Part shown: piece by piece, positions 49,011 to 58,800 of the stretch
How positions within the stretch are numbered: position 1 is the first letter of the stretch
Layout: each line of letters starts with the position of its first letter
Assembly: GCF_018141105.1 (NCBI RefSeq)
Contig: NZ_CP054839.1
Span: 7,505,411 to 7,569,410 of the forward strand
Length of the DNA: 64,000 bases
Source: Saccharopolyspora erythraea
GTDB lineage: Bacteria > Actinomycetota > Actinomycetes > Mycobacteriales > Pseudonocardiaceae
Reading direction: 5' to 3'
Notes under the pieces: model-generated
The model's input: the letters and a program-made list of their open reading frames with translations, nothing else
Database searches by the model: none
What the model was told of the DNA's origin: nothing
Translations under genes and position numbers: made by a program

Positions 49011-49376
49011 TCAGGCCGTGCGGGCCTCGCCCGCGCGGCTCCACCTGCCCAGCAGTTCCTCACCGGCGCGCGTGATGGTCACCCGGTGCCCGTCCGGGGC
49101 GAAGACCTGCGTCGCGTCCACGTCGATCATCGCCGCCTTCCACAGCTCGAACAGCGCCACCTGGTCGAGCTCGACCGAGTCCCGGCGCAGGTGCTCGTCA
49201 CCCACGTAGCCGGACCGCCCGCCCACCAGGCCGTTGTCGAAGAGGACGCAGCCCCGGTACACGTGCAGCAGGGACAGGAACCGTGGCGCGCTGTAGGGCA
49301 GGCGCTGGTGCGGGATTTCTGCCGCGCAGGCGGGCCGCGGCGGGGCGTGCCCGCCTGCTGCGGGTCTCGGGGCCAT
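49011..49376 (-). CDS. Hypothetical protein, 121 residues
   Basis: I start at the ATG at 49376 (GAGGAAG 9 nt upstream); the frame extends further but only as Pro/Arg/Ser-rich sequence. After a Pro/Ala-rich opening, the protein reads LPYSAPRFLSLLHVYRGCVLFDNGLVGG, then YVGDEHLRRDSVELDQVALF and ELWKAAMIDVDATQVFAPDG, ending with a mixed helical segment. No motif, signal peptide or membrane helix is clear, and I cannot assign a family. It lies between phosphatase genes in what looks like an accessory stretch. Confidence 0.6.
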   Translation of the reverse strand: MAPRPAAGGHAPPRPACAAEIPHQRLPYSAPRFLSLLHVYRGCVLFDNGLVGGRSGYVGDEHLRRDSVELDQVALFELWKAAMIDVDATQVFAPDGHRVTITRAGEELLGRWSRAGEARTA

Positions 49377-49717
49377 CGAAACCACTTCCTCGGGGCTAGG
49401 GGGGGGCGTGGTTGGCGAACGGCTTGCGGCACGCGGTGTGACCGGGCGAAGTCGGGGGGAGGCCCGCCCGGCCACCGGAGCGGTCCCTCTTGCCCAGCCG
49501 GGGAGGGGTCCCGCCGGGCGGAGAGGCCGCACGACCACTCACCGTTCTGACGCTGTCTGTCGGACCTCTCCAGGTTCGGGCACCCGGCCACCCCCGCACA
49601 TCCGGAGAATTCACGTACCGATACCTAGGTTCGCCCGCGTACGTACCCACGCACCGGCCTGACCAGCGTCTTTCAGAACGCCTCCCGCTCGATGGCATGT
49701 TCGAGCGGCCGAGCCGC
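49377..49717. other. Intergenic region between the hypothetical and secreted-protein genes
   Basis: 341 bases. I see no gene and no clear hairpin or promoter pair. The sequence near 49614-49660 is more AT-rich and contains CGTACGTAC. Confidence 0.35.
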
Positions 49718-50668
49718 TCAGCGTGACGCGAACTCCGGCAGGTCGGCGGTGCGGGCCCGGTGCAGGTGCTCGATGACGTTGCGAGCGCCTGGGTACGCCT
49801 GGGTCGCGCCGGACTCGTACAGCAGCCACGCCGTGCCCTCGTAGTCGGCCATGCCCTCGGACATGCTCGGCGCCTGGAAGCACTTCGCGGACGGGTCACC
49901 GATGTTCTTGCCGTGGGCGACGAGGTGGATGTTGCTGGGGTTCTTCCTGCCGTAGGACGTGCTGTAGACGAAGTGGGTGCGCGTGACCATCACACCCTGC
50001 GTCTTGTCGGGCGTCTGGTAGGTCGCGGTCTTCTCGAGCCTGCCGGTCGTCCCGTTCACCTCGTAGGTGTACATCCGGTCGTCGTCGAAATGGCCCGTGT
50101 AGAGCACACCGCCGTATCCGGTGAGGAACGAAGCCCCTCCGACCTTCTGTGCCGGACCGTTCGGCGCGAGCGTCTGCCGTCCCCCGGCCTTGAACTTCGC
50201 GGCGAGGTCGGCGGCCTTGTACTTGTTCATGGACGTGTTGTTGTCGCCGGGTACGAACACCCAGCCCTTGACGACCGCGATGCCCCCGGCGTGGTCGCTC
50301 CGGATGTCGACCGGGCCGAAGACCTTGCTGGTGCCCGCCTCGATCCCGTAGATGCGCCCCTTGTACCCGTCCGTGTACATGCTGATCAGCATCATGTCGT
50401 GGCCGGCACCGTCCCAGTTCTTCCAGGCGCCCAGGCCCTGGGGGACGTAGCCCTCGGTCAGGCCGGGTATCCGGTTGGCCTGCTCGAACTTGCTGTCGTA
50501 GACCTTCCCGGCGGAAGGACCGGGGTAGAAGGCCCTTCCACCCTGGCCGCTGTCGTTGCACTTGATCGCGGCGGCTTCCTGCGCGACCGCCGTGGCCGGT
50601 GCGGTCGCGACCAGCGCCAGGGAGGCGCCGATCAAGGCGATGGCGGTTCTGCGGACCACTGATCTCAT
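49718..50668 (-). CDS. Secreted protein of unknown function, possible beta-propeller fold
   Basis: 316 residues from the ATG at 50668 (GGAGGACG 7 nt upstream; the longer frame is not convincing). A classic Sec signal peptide (RSVVRRTAIALIGASLALVA, with cleavage near AVA-QEA) is followed by repeated short blocks such as HDMMLISMYTDGYKGRIYGIEA, GGIAVVKGWVFVPGDNNTS, GGVLYTGHFDDDRMYTYEVNG and GVMVTRTHFVYSTSYGRKN. These suggest a beta-propeller or other all-beta repeat. Two Cys may form a disulfide. No catalytic motif is recognised. It is divergent from the second phoD, with 307 bases between. Confidence 0.75.
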   Translation of the reverse strand: MRSVVRRTAIALIGASLALVATAPATAVAQEAAAIKCNDSGQGGRAFYPGPSAGKVYDSKFEQANRIPGLTEGYVPQGLGAWKNWDGAGHDMMLISMYTDGYKGRIYGIEAGTSKVFGPVDIRSDHAGGIAVVKGWVFVPGDNNTSMNKYKAADLAAKFKAGGRQTLAPNGPAQKVGGASFLTGYGGVLYTGHFDDDRMYTYEVNGTTGRLEKTATYQTPDKTQGVMVTRTHFVYSTSYGRKNPSNIHLVAHGKNIGDPSAKCFQAPSMSEGMADYEGTAWLLYESGATQAYPGARNVIEHLHRARTADLPEFASR

Positions 50669-50975
50669 CCACGTCCTCCAGACGTCTTCGTGGAGCGGAG
50701 AACTTCGCGAACCAGCCAATGATCCGCAGTCCGGGGCCGCGGCGAAGGCGATCGGCCGTCCAAGCACCCGTTCGGCGCCCGCCGAGGATCGCGGACCCCA
50801 CCGCACACCCGGTCGGCCCTGCGACGACTGCTCCGAACGCGTGCCGGCCACTGAGGCCGAAGGATCATTTCGCCGGAAATTCACGGATCACTTGCCGACA
50901 ATCGGTACCTTTTCCCACTCGTTCGCGTGAAGGTGTGCGGACCCGAACCCGAACCGACCACCGGAGGACCAGAGC

Positions 50976-52556
50976 ATGTCCGATCCCACCAACCCCGGTC
51001 CCCGTCGCGCGGTGTCCCGCCGCGCCGTCCTGCTGGGCGGTGCCGCCGCGCTGGGTGCCTCGACGCTCGGCGGCACCTCGCTCGCCAGCGCCCTGTCCTC
51101 GCCCGGCGCCGGCCTCGGCCGCCGCCTCGCCGACCCGTTCACGCTCGGCGTCGCCTCCGGCGACCCGCTGGCCGACGGTGTCGTGCTGTGGACCCGCCTC
51201 GCGCCCGAGCCGACCGCTGAGGACGGCACCGGCGGCATGCCCGACAAGGTCGTCAAGGTGCAGTGGGAGGTCGCCGAGGACGAGACGTTCTCCCGGATCG
51301 TGCAGTCCGGTGAGCAGGACGCCGCGCCGGACCTCGGCCACAGCGTGCACGTCGAGCTGGAGGGCCTGAAGCCGGGCGCCGAGTACTTCTACCGCTTCCG
51401 CGCCGAGGGCACCATCTCCCCCGTCGGGCGCACCCGCACCGCGCCCGCGCCGGGCACCATGGGCGAGCTGACGATGTGCTTCGCCTCCTGCTCGCACTTC
51501 GGCGAGGGCTACTTCACCGCCTACCGGCGGATGGCCGAGGACGAGCCGGGCCTGATCCTGCACCTGGGCGACTACCAGTACGAGTACGCCGCGAAGGACT
51601 CCGACGTCCGCAAGGTGCTGGGGCCGGAGACCCGCACGCTGGCCAACTACCGCCAGCGCCACGGCCAGTACAAGACCGACCCGGACCTCCAGCTCGCGCA
51701 CTCGGTCGCGCCGTGGCTGGTGGTGTGGGACGACCACGAGATCGAGAACAACTGGGCCGACGAGACGCCGGAGAAGCCCGACGACGGCTTCCTCGACCGG
51801 CGCAAGGCCGCGATGCAGGCCTACTACGAGAACATGCCGCTGCGCAGCGGTTCCAAGCCCAACGGCATCGACACCCAGCTCTACCGCCGCTACCAGTGGG
51901 GCGCGCTGGCCAACTTCCACATGCTCGACACCCGGCAGTACCGCAGTGACCAGGTCTGCGGCGACGGCGTGCAGGCAGGCTGCTCGGACCGCGAGGACCC
52001 GAACCGCTCGCTGACCGGCGCCGAGCAGGAGAAGTGGCTCATCGACGGGTTCAACGCCACCAGCGCCCGCTGGGACGTACTGGGCCAGCAGGTCTTCTTC
52101 TCCAAGATCGACCTGACTCCCGGTGCGGAAGAGGGCTACAACATGGACGCCTGGGACGGCTACGTCGCCAACCGCGACCGGATCGCGGGCGCGATGGCCG
52201 AGAGCAAGGTGCGCAACGGCGTCGTGCTGACCGGCGACGTGCACCGGCACTGGGCGGCGGAGATCAAGCGGACCCACGACGACGCCGACTCCCCCGCCGT
52301 GGGCACCGAGTTCGTCACCACGTCGGTCACCAGCGGCGGCGACGGCAACGACGACGGCAACGAGGACGTGCTCGGCGAGAACCCGCACGTGAAGTTCTAC
52401 GCCAACCGGCGCGGGTACATCCGCACGAAGTTCACCGAGACGCAGGTTCGCGCGGACTACCGCGTGCTGGGCCAGGTGACCAAGCCCGACGCGGCGGCCG
52501 AAACCGCGAAGAGCTTCGTTGTCGAGGACGGCAACCCGACGCTGAACCCGGCCTGA
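50976..52556 (+). CDS. phoD: PhoD-type alkaline phosphatase, Tat-exported (second copy)
   Basis: 526 residues from an ATG with GGAGGA upstream. The Tat signal has twin Arg 15-16 (VSRRAVLLGGAAALGASTLG). The rest parallels the copy at 46463: FTLGVASGDPLADGVVLWTR, FASCSHFGEGYFTAYRRMAE, LHLGDYQYEYA, WDDHEIENNWADE, and TGDVHRHWAAEI. The two copies look clearly paralogous by eye and probably arose by duplication, now separated by two other genes. It would supply phosphate from organic esters. It ends at an 18-bp terminator stem at 52621. Confidence 0.93.
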   Translation: MSDPTNPGPRRAVSRRAVLLGGAAALGASTLGGTSLASALSSPGAGLGRRLADPFTLGVASGDPLADGVVLWTRLAPEPTAEDGTGGMPDKVVKVQWEVAEDETFSRIVQSGEQDAAPDLGHSVHVELEGLKPGAEYFYRFRAEGTISPVGRTRTAPAPGTMGELTMCFASCSHFGEGYFTAYRRMAEDEPGLILHLGDYQYEYAAKDSDVRKVLGPETRTLANYRQRHGQYKTDPDLQLAHSVAPWLVVWDDHEIENNWADETPEKPDDGFLDRRKAAMQAYYENMPLRSGSKPNGIDTQLYRRYQWGALANFHMLDTRQYRSDQVCGDGVQAGCSDREDPNRSLTGAEQEKWLIDGFNATSARWDVLGQQVFFSKIDLTPGAEEGYNMDAWDGYVANRDRIAGAMAESKVRNGVVLTGDVHRHWAAEIKRTHDDADSPAVGTEFVTTSVTSGGDGNDDGNEDVLGENPHVKFYANRRGYIRTKFTETQVRADYRVLGQVTKPDAAAETAKSFVVEDGNPTLNPA

Positions 52557-52620
52557 GCCCTCTGGGCCCCGCAGCCGGGACGCCGCCCACCGATGGCGGA
52601 CCGGCGGAGGCTTGCCCGCC

Positions 52621-52664
52621 TGCGCGGCCCGGGACGGGTCCCGCTCCCCGTCCCGGGCCGCGCA
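52621..52664 (+). terminator. Strong terminator after the second phoD
   Basis: An 18-bp perfect stem (52621-52638 with 52647-52664) has an 8-nt loop. It lies just before the SanA/YdcF-like gene, whose start follows 19 nt later. Confidence 0.8.
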
Positions 52665-52682
52665 CACGGCACACTTGATCTC

Positions 52683-53273
52683 GTGCACGCACGTTGGTGG
52701 CTGGTGGCGCTGGGCGGGTTGGGGCTCGCGGCGTTCGTGCTGCTGCCGTTGCAGTGGGCGCTCACCCGCAGCGCCGGCCGGATCCGCACCACCGCGGACG
52801 TGCCGGCCACCGAGTTCGGCCTGGTGCTCGGCGCCGGAGTGCGCTACGACGGCCGGCCGAGCCGCATCCTGCAGGGCCGCCTCGACATCGCGCTCGCGCT
52901 GCACCGCGCGGGCCGGGTGCGACGCCTGATCGTCAGCGGCAGCCCGCACTCGCGCGGGTACAGCGAGCCGGTCGTCATGCGCGACTACCTCGTCGCGCGC
53001 GGCGTGCCGCCGGACGACGTGCTGCTCGACGAGTCCGGCGTGGACACCTGCAGCTCCGCCCGCGCCGCGGCGCGGACCTTCGGCCTGCGCGCGATCACGG
53101 TCGTCACCACCGACTTCCACCTGCGGCGTTCCGTGGCGCTGTTCCGCCGCGCCGGCATCGACGCCTACGGCGTCGGCCACGACGCGGCGGCCGACGGCCT
53201 GCGCCGCGTCGCCGCGCGCGGGGCGCGGCGCGAGGTGCTCGCCACGATCAAGGCGTTCTGGTGGCGGGCCTGA
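52683..53273 (+). CDS. SanA/YdcF-like DUF218 membrane protein
   Basis: 196 residues from the GTG at 52683. There is no ribosome site, and an ACACTT-like -10 lies close upstream, so the transcript may be leaderless. One N-terminal membrane helix (WWLVALGGLGLAAFVLLPLQ) anchors a DUF218 domain: FGLVLGAGVRYDGRPSRILQ, LIVSGSPHSRGYSEPVVMRDYL, DESGVDTCSSARAAARTF and VTTDFHLRRSVALFRRAG. In E. coli, SanA is linked to vancomycin exclusion and envelope integrity; the biochemical role of the family is unclear. Confidence 0.88.
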   Translation: MHARWWLVALGGLGLAAFVLLPLQWALTRSAGRIRTTADVPATEFGLVLGAGVRYDGRPSRILQGRLDIALALHRAGRVRRLIVSGSPHSRGYSEPVVMRDYLVARGVPPDDVLLDESGVDTCSSARAAARTFGLRAITVVTTDFHLRRSVALFRRAGIDAYGVGHDAAADGLRRVAARGARREVLATIKAFWWRA

Positions 53274-53285
53274 CCGGTCGGCGAG

Positions 53286-53490
53286 TCATGGGAGCCGCGA
53301 CCGGAAGCCGAAGCCGTGGCCGGGCAGATCGACCGGCAGGGCGGGGTGCCCGCGCAACACGATCTCGGTGACCAGCGGGGTTCCGAAGGAACGACGTGGC
53401 ACCGGAACCGGTCACCAGGACGAAGATCGGGCCGTTGTGCGGCACGAGATCGATGGTGCCCCGCCCAGCCGACACGACGGACCGGACCAC
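53286..53490 (-). pseudogene. Alpha/beta-hydrolase N-terminal remnant, frameshifted
   Basis: The minus strand encodes GPIFVLVTGSGATSFLRNP in one frame and TPLVTEIVLRGHPALPVDLP then GHGFGFRSRLP and a stop in the next. Joined, they match the first 60 or so residues of actinobacterial alpha/beta hydrolases (FVLVHGSG...TPLVxELxLRGHxxLAVDLPGHG). The catalytic Ser and everything beyond are missing. It lies directly downstream of tsaD on the same strand, after a 10-bp gap. Confidence 0.5.
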
Positions 53491-53500
53491 GACGACGGGT

Positions 53501-54571
53501 TCAGCGCAGGACGATGGTCTCCACGGACAGGCCGGGGTTGGCGGGGATGTCCATCGGCGACGGCTTCGCTCCGGAGGCCAGCACGTGCGCGCCGAGCGCG
53601 GCGATCATCGCGCCGTTGTCGGTGCACAGCCTGGGGCGCGGCACGCGCAGCTCGATGCCCGCCGCCGCGCAGCGCTCGGCGGCCAGCGCCGACAGCCGCG
53701 AGTTCGCCGCTACGCCACCGGAGATGACCAGGGTGTCCACGTCGTGGTCGCGGGCGGCGCGCACCGCCTTCGCGGTGAGCACGTCGGTGACCGCTTCCTG
53801 GAAGGAGGCGCACACGTCCGGCACCGAGATCTCGCGGCCCGCGCGCTGCTCCTGCTCGACGTAGCGGGCGACCGCGGTCTTGAGCCCGGAGAAGGAGAAG
53901 TCGTGCCTGGAGTCGCGGGGGCCGGTGAGCCCGCGCGGGAAGGCGATCGCCGCCGGGTCGCCCTGCTTTGCCATCCGGTCGATCGGCGGCCCGCCCGGAT
54001 AGGGCAGGTCGAGCACGCGGGCGACCTTGTCGTAGGCCTCGCCCGCGGCGTCGTCGATCGTCGAGCCGATCTGGGTGATCTTCTCGGCGATGTCCTCCAC
54101 CAGCAGCAGCTGGGTGTGCCCGCCGGAGACCAGCATCGCCAGGCATCGCGGCGGCAGCGGCCCGTGCTCCAGGGTGTCCACCGCGACGTGGCCGCCGAGG
54201 TGGTTGACGCCGAACAGCGGCACGCCCAGCGCCGTGGCGTAGGCCTTCGCGGCCGCCACCCCGACCATCAGCGCGCCGGCCAGCCCGGGGCCCGCCGTCA
54301 CCGCGATCGCGTCCACATCGGACAGCTTGAGTCCGGCCTCGTCGAAGGCGCGGCGCACGGTCGGCGCCATCGCCTCCAGGTGCGCGCGGCTGGCGATCTC
54401 GGGCACCACGCCGCCGAACCGGGCGTGCTGGTCGACGCTGGAAGCCACCGCGTCGGACAGCAGCTGCACCGTGCCGTCGCCGCGCAGCCGGACCAGGCCC
54501 GCGCCGGTCTCGTCGCAGGAACTCTCGATGCCGAGCACGATCCGGTCGCGCTCGACGACCTCGGCGGTCAT
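53501..54571 (-). CDS. tsaD: tRNA t6A synthase subunit TsaD (Gcp)
   Basis: 356 residues. It opens [18 protein letters not shown], and has the metal-binding HxxxH in [27 protein letters not shown], and the late [19 protein letters not shown], with [13 protein letters not shown] near the end. TsaD, with TsaB and TsaE, transfers threonylcarbamoyl to A37 of ANN-decoding tRNAs. The ATG overlaps the rimI stop by 4 nt (ATGA), so the tsaB-rimI-tsaD cluster is translated as a coupled operon, the common actinobacterial order. tsaE is not adjacent inside the window. Confidence 0.97.
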   Translation of the reverse strand: MTAEVVERDRIVLGIESSCDETGAGLVRLRGDGTVQLLSDAVASSVDQHARFGGVVPEIASRAHLEAMAPTVRRAFDEAGLKLSDVDAIAVTAGPGLAGALMVGVAAAKAYATALGVPLFGVNHLGGHVAVDTLEHGPLPPRCLAMLVSGGHTQLLLVEDIAEKITQIGSTIDDAAGEAYDKVARVLDLPYPGGPPIDRMAKQGDPAAIAFPRGLTGPRDSRHDFSFSGLKTAVARYVEQEQRAGREISVPDVCASFQEAVTDVLTAKAVRAARDHDVDTLVISGGVAANSRLSALAAERCAAAGIELRVPRPRLCTDNGAMIAALGAHVLASGAKPSPMDIPANPGLSVETIVLR

Positions 54572-55080
54572 CGTGACTCCTCCACAGTGGACAGCGCAGC
54601 GGCGGTCGGCGCGGCCCGTCGCATGGTGTGGGCATCGGCGCCGGAGGGCTGGTAGTAGCGCCTGCGCAGCCCGACGATCTCGAAGCCGTGGCGCCGGTAC
54701 AGCTCGATGGCGGCGTCGTTGTCGGTGCGCACCTCCAGGAACACCGCGGCGCGCAGCTGGTCGGCGCGGGTCAGCAGCGCCTTCAGCAGCATCCGGCCGA
54801 TGCCCTTGCGCTGGTGCTCCGGGTCGACGCCGATGGTGTGCACCTCCGCGTCGGCGTCCGGCGGGCGGCCGACGACGGCCAGCCCCGCGTAGCCGAGCAG
54901 GTTCTCGCCGGCGTCGTAGGCACCGATGTAGTAGTGGCCCATGTCGAGCTCGGCGGCGAAGGCCGCCCGAGACCAGGGGTCGTCGCCCGGGAACAGCACC
55001 TGTTCCAGCTCCGCGCAGCGACTGAGGTCGCTGCGCCGAAGCCTGGCGACGCGCACCGCGTTCCCGTCGTGCCCGCTCAC
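54568..55080 (-). CDS. rimI: Ribosomal-protein alanine N-acetyltransferase RimI
   Basis: 170-residue GNAT acetyltransferase. The signature is complete: [21 protein letters not shown], the acetyl-CoA loop [19 protein letters not shown], and [21 protein letters not shown]. RimI acetylates the N-terminus of ribosomal protein bS18 and, in some bacteria, other proteins. The GTG start overlaps the tsaB stop by 4 nt, and its own stop overlaps the tsaD start by 4 nt. The link between rimI and t6A genes is conserved widely, but its reason is not known. Confidence 0.95.
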   Translation of the reverse strand: MSGHDGNAVRVARLRRSDLSRCAELEQVLFPGDDPWSRAAFAAELDMGHYYIGAYDAGENLLGYAGLAVVGRPPDADAEVHTIGVDPEHQRKGIGRMLLKALLTRADQLRAAVFLEVRTDNDAAIELYRRHGFEIVGLRRRYYQPSGADAHTMRRAAPTAAALSTVEESR

Positions 55081-55730
55081 CGCGCGGTCACCTGCTTGCG
55101 CGGGCCGGGCGCCTCGGCGTCGGGGCGCCGCAGGTAGTGCGGGACCAGCGGCTGCGGCGGGGCGTCGAGGTCGGCGGCCTCTACCAGGCCCAGCGGGGTG
55201 GGGTGGCCCGGCTCGACGACGTCGAGACCGAACAGGCCGGCCATCTCACCGGCCGCGGCGGTGACGCCGTACCCGGCGATCTCGGCGGGCACGTCGGCGG
55301 GGCGCTGGACGTGCGGCCCGGTCAGCCGGGCGCGGTCGGCGCCGTAGACGGCCCAGTAGACCTCCTTGCGGCGGGCGTCGGTGGCCACCAGCAGCGGTCC
55401 GCCGGTGGCGGCCCGCGCGGCGATGGCGTCCAGCCCGCACACCGGGTGCACCGGGAGGTCCAGCGCGTGGCCGAGGGCGGCGGCGGTGACCATGCCGGCC
55501 CGCAGCCCGGTGAACGGGCCGGGCCCGGAGCCGACCACGATCGCGTCGACCTCGGCGAGCTCGCGGCCCGCCTCGGCCATGACGTCGGTCAGGTGCGGCG
55601 TCAGCAGCTCACCGTGTGCACGGGGGTTGAGCGTGACGCGCTCGGCCAGCGACCGGGCGCTGCCGTCCTCCAGCGCGACCAGGCCTGCGGTGACCGCGGG
55701 GGTCGAGGTGTCCAGCGCGATGACGAGCAC
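55077..55730 (-). CDS. tsaB: tRNA t6A synthase subunit TsaB
   Basis: 217 residues, first gene of the tsaB-rimI-tsaD operon. It reads [20 protein letters not shown], then [43 protein letters not shown], the ASKHA-type N-terminal half characteristic of TsaB, with the PGPFTGLR loop. TsaB is a catalytically inactive paralogue of TsaD that dimerises with it. The upstream neighbour is the large GH2 gene, separated by two strong hairpins, so tsaB must have its own promoter in the 134-bp gap or be fed from a processed transcript. Confidence 0.95.
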   Translation of the reverse strand: MLVIALDTSTPAVTAGLVALEDGSARSLAERVTLNPRAHGELLTPHLTDVMAEAGRELAEVDAIVVGSGPGPFTGLRAGMVTAAALGHALDLPVHPVCGLDAIAARAATGGPLLVATDARRKEVYWAVYGADRARLTGPHVQRPADVPAEIAGYGVTAAAGEMAGLFGLDVVEPGHPTPLGLVEAADLDAPPQPLVPHYLRRPDAEAPGPRKQVTAR

Positions 55731-55782
55731 GGTTCCTCAGGTTACGTCAGTGCTGGTCACGAAGGTCCTCCGCCCCCGGGGA

Positions 55783-55809
55783 CCCGGCGCGCGGATCTCG
55801 CGCGCCGGG
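55783..55809 (-). terminator. Second hairpin between the GH2 gene and tsaB
   Basis: CCCGGCGCGCG pairs with CGCGCGCCGGG around GATCT, an 11-bp stem about 50 bp upstream of tsaB. Confidence 0.6.
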
Positions 55810-55816
55810 CCGGGTG

Positions 55817-55854
55817 CCCGCGGCACCGCCGCCGCCTGCCAGCGGTGCCGCGGG
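55817..55854 (-). terminator. Terminator of the GH2 gene
   Basis: A 12-bp stem (CCCGCGGCACCG with CGGTGCCGCGGG) has a 14-nt loop, 10 bases from the stop. Confidence 0.7.
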
Positions 55855-55864
55855 ACGTGGCCGG

Positions 55865-58800
55865 CTACTGCCGAACCGGGCGCAGCGTCACCGAGTAGCC
55901 GTGCTTCTGGTCGGCGCGGACGCGGTAGCGGTCCTGCACCGGCACCGGGGTGTCGCCCAGACCCGTCACGCCAGGGCCGACGTGCAGGTTGACGAACCCG
56001 TCGCGGACGAGTTCGTGGGCGAAAGCGGTCCGCTCGGCGTTGGAGTGCCGGTCCGCGGCTACCGCCATCCCCTCGCCCGACATCTGGAGCCCGCCACCGC
56101 CTCCGGAGAGCAGGGCCCACGCCGTGTCGACCTTGACGCCGTTGTCCTGCGGCGGCAGGAAGTCGAACCACTGCTGGTCGACGGTGCCCGACCACAACCC
56201 CATGTGCTGCGAGTCCTTGCGGTCCGGGTACGACTCGCCCGGCCCGCGCCCGTACCAAGTGAGGTCCCCGGCGGCGTCCGGCAGCCGCAGCAGCATGCCG
56301 ACGCGCGGCAGCCACGGCAGCGACCGCATCTGCTGCCCGTACGCCTCCACCTCGTGGTCGACGCGGACCTCGCCGGAACCGTCGACGGTGTAGACCCACC
56401 TGCTGTCGAAGCCGTTGCCGGGTGCGCCCGCGACATCGGTGTCGACGCTGACCCGCACCTCGCGCGGTGAGGGCTGCTCGACCTCCACGGACCGCACCCG
56501 CGGCTCGAGCCTGTCGAGCCCGGCGGCGCGGAACTTCGCCTCGGGGTCGAGCCCGCTCCAGCCGCTCCACTCGTTGCCGGTCGGTGCCCGGAACACGTCG
56601 AGTTCCGGGCCGCCCGCGAGCTGCTGACGCCCGTCGACCTCCATCGAGGTCAGCGTCCCGGCCGCGCGGTCGAAGGTGTAGGTGAACCCCGCACCCCTCA
56701 CCGACACCGCCGCCTCCCCGTCGTCGACGACGAGGTCACCGGCGGGGCCGGGGGCGACCGGCGGTGGCGCGGGCTCGCTGCCTCCCGCCCGGAGCTGCTC
56801 GGCCGACACGACGTGGTCGCCGCGCCGCGCTTCGAGCACCAGGAACCGTTCGGTGCGGCCCGCGGGCGGCAGCGTGAGCCGCACGGGAGCCGACTCGCCC
56901 GGTGCGGCCTCGGCCTCGACCGGGCCGCCCGCGATCTCGCGTCCGGCCTCGACCAGCTTCCAGCTCAGCTCGTAGGCCGAGGTCGACAGCGTGTGGTTGA
57001 GGTTGCGGACGGTGAACTCGCCGTCGGCGGCACCCGCCTCGAACCTGATCGGCGCGTGGCTGTAGGCCATCTGCGCCAGCTCGGGCTGCGGGGTCCGGTC
57101 GGCGTTGACCACACCGTTGGCGAGGAAGTTCGTCGCGCCGTAGTCCAGGAACTCGCCCCGCTGCTCCTCCCTGGCGAAGTCCAGCGCAAACACCGCCTGG
57201 TCCACCGGGTCGGCGGCGAGCCGCTCCGGGGTCAGCGCCGTGTCGTAGATCCGCGCGGAGTCGACCACCGCGTGCGTGGTGCGCCCGGCGAAGGCGTCGG
57301 TGTGCTTCTCCTGGTTGCGGCCGACCGAGACCGTGTACATCGTGTTCGGCGCGATGGCCCCGGAATAGGGCTGCGCGGCGACCTCGGTGCCGTCGACGAA
57401 GAGCCGGACCCGCGACCCGTCGTAGGTGCCGCTCACCCGGTGCCACTGGCCCCACCAGTTCGGCGGCACCGCCGCACGCGCGGTGTGCCACCGGCCTTCG
57501 CCGTAGACGAAGAACTCGACGTGGCCGGGATCGGGCATCTGCAGCGCCCACTGCTTGTCGCCCTTGGAGAGGAACGTGCCCGAACCCTCCCAGGACAGCG
57601 GCTTGACCTGGATGTCCAGCGTCACCGCCTTGCCCGTGACGTCCAGCCGCGGGTCGCGGTAGGCCTCCACCCAGTCGTCCAGGCCGGACAGTTCGAGCCC
57701 CTTGCCCGAGACGCCCTCCACCACCTCGGGGTTTCCGCCGTAGTGGACCGGGATGCCGTTGCCTGAGACGTCGGGCGTCGACCGCAGCGGACGCGCGAGC
57801 CCCTGGTCGACCCAGTCCCAGACGAAACCGCCCTGCAACGACGGCTCGCGCCGGATGGTCTTCCACATGTCCTCGTAGTGGCCGAGGCTGTTGCCCATGG
57901 CGTGCAGCCACTCGCCCATGACCACGGGTTTCGTCGTCTCGCGGGCGATCTGCTCCAGCCGGTCCGGCGACGGGTAGCGCGGGCCCCAGACGTCGGCGAA
58001 CGGCGCGTCGCCGTCGGGTGAGTTGGACTGGTGGTACAGCGGCCGTGTCGGGTCGGTGGCGCGGGCGTGCTCGGCCATCGCGTAGTGCGCCCTGCCCAGC
58101 CCGGCCTCGTTGCCGGTGTCCCAGATGATCACGCTGGGGTGGTTCTTGTCCCGCTCCAGCAGCGCCGCGAAGCGGTCGGCGAACGCCCGCTGCCACTCGT
58201 CGCGGTCGGCGAGGCAGTCGTCGGCGGCCGAGCAGTCCTCGCGGTAGTGCGTCTCGACGTCCACCTCGTCGGCCAGCAGCAGCCCCCGCCGGTCGGCCAG
58301 CCGGTACCAGAACGGGTCGTTCGGGTAGTGCGAGGTGCGGACGGCGTTGACGTTGTGCCGCAGCATCAGGTCGGCGTCCTGGCGCTGGCGGTCGCGGCCG
58401 ACGGTCCGGCCGGTCGCCGGGTCGTGCTCGTGGCGGTTCACCCCGCGCAGGTCGACGGGTTTGCCGTTGAGCAGCAACTGCCGGTCGCGCACCTCGACCT
58501 CGCGGAACCCGACCGGCTGCTGCGTCGTGTGCAGCACCGCGCCCTTGTCGTCGAGCAGTTCCAGCACGACCGCGTACAGCTGCGGCGTCTCGTCGCTCCA
58601 CAGCGCCGGTTTCGCCACCGGCTGCGCGAGCTCGGCCGACGCGCCCTGCCCGGTCACCTCGATCCCGCGCTCGAACTCCGCGACCACGGCTCCGCCCGGG
58701 TCGTGCAGGCGCGCCCGCACCGCGTGCGGGCCGGCCGTGCCGCCCGCGACCCGGCGCACGTCGACCCCGAGCCGCAGGGTGGCGTCGGTGTAGGTGTCGT

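Noticed and set aside
48254..49075. 273-codon plus-strand frame in the phoD gap
   Set aside because: Its composition is Arg/Pro/Gly-rich without motif, it has no ribosome site, and it overlaps better candidates on the other strand.
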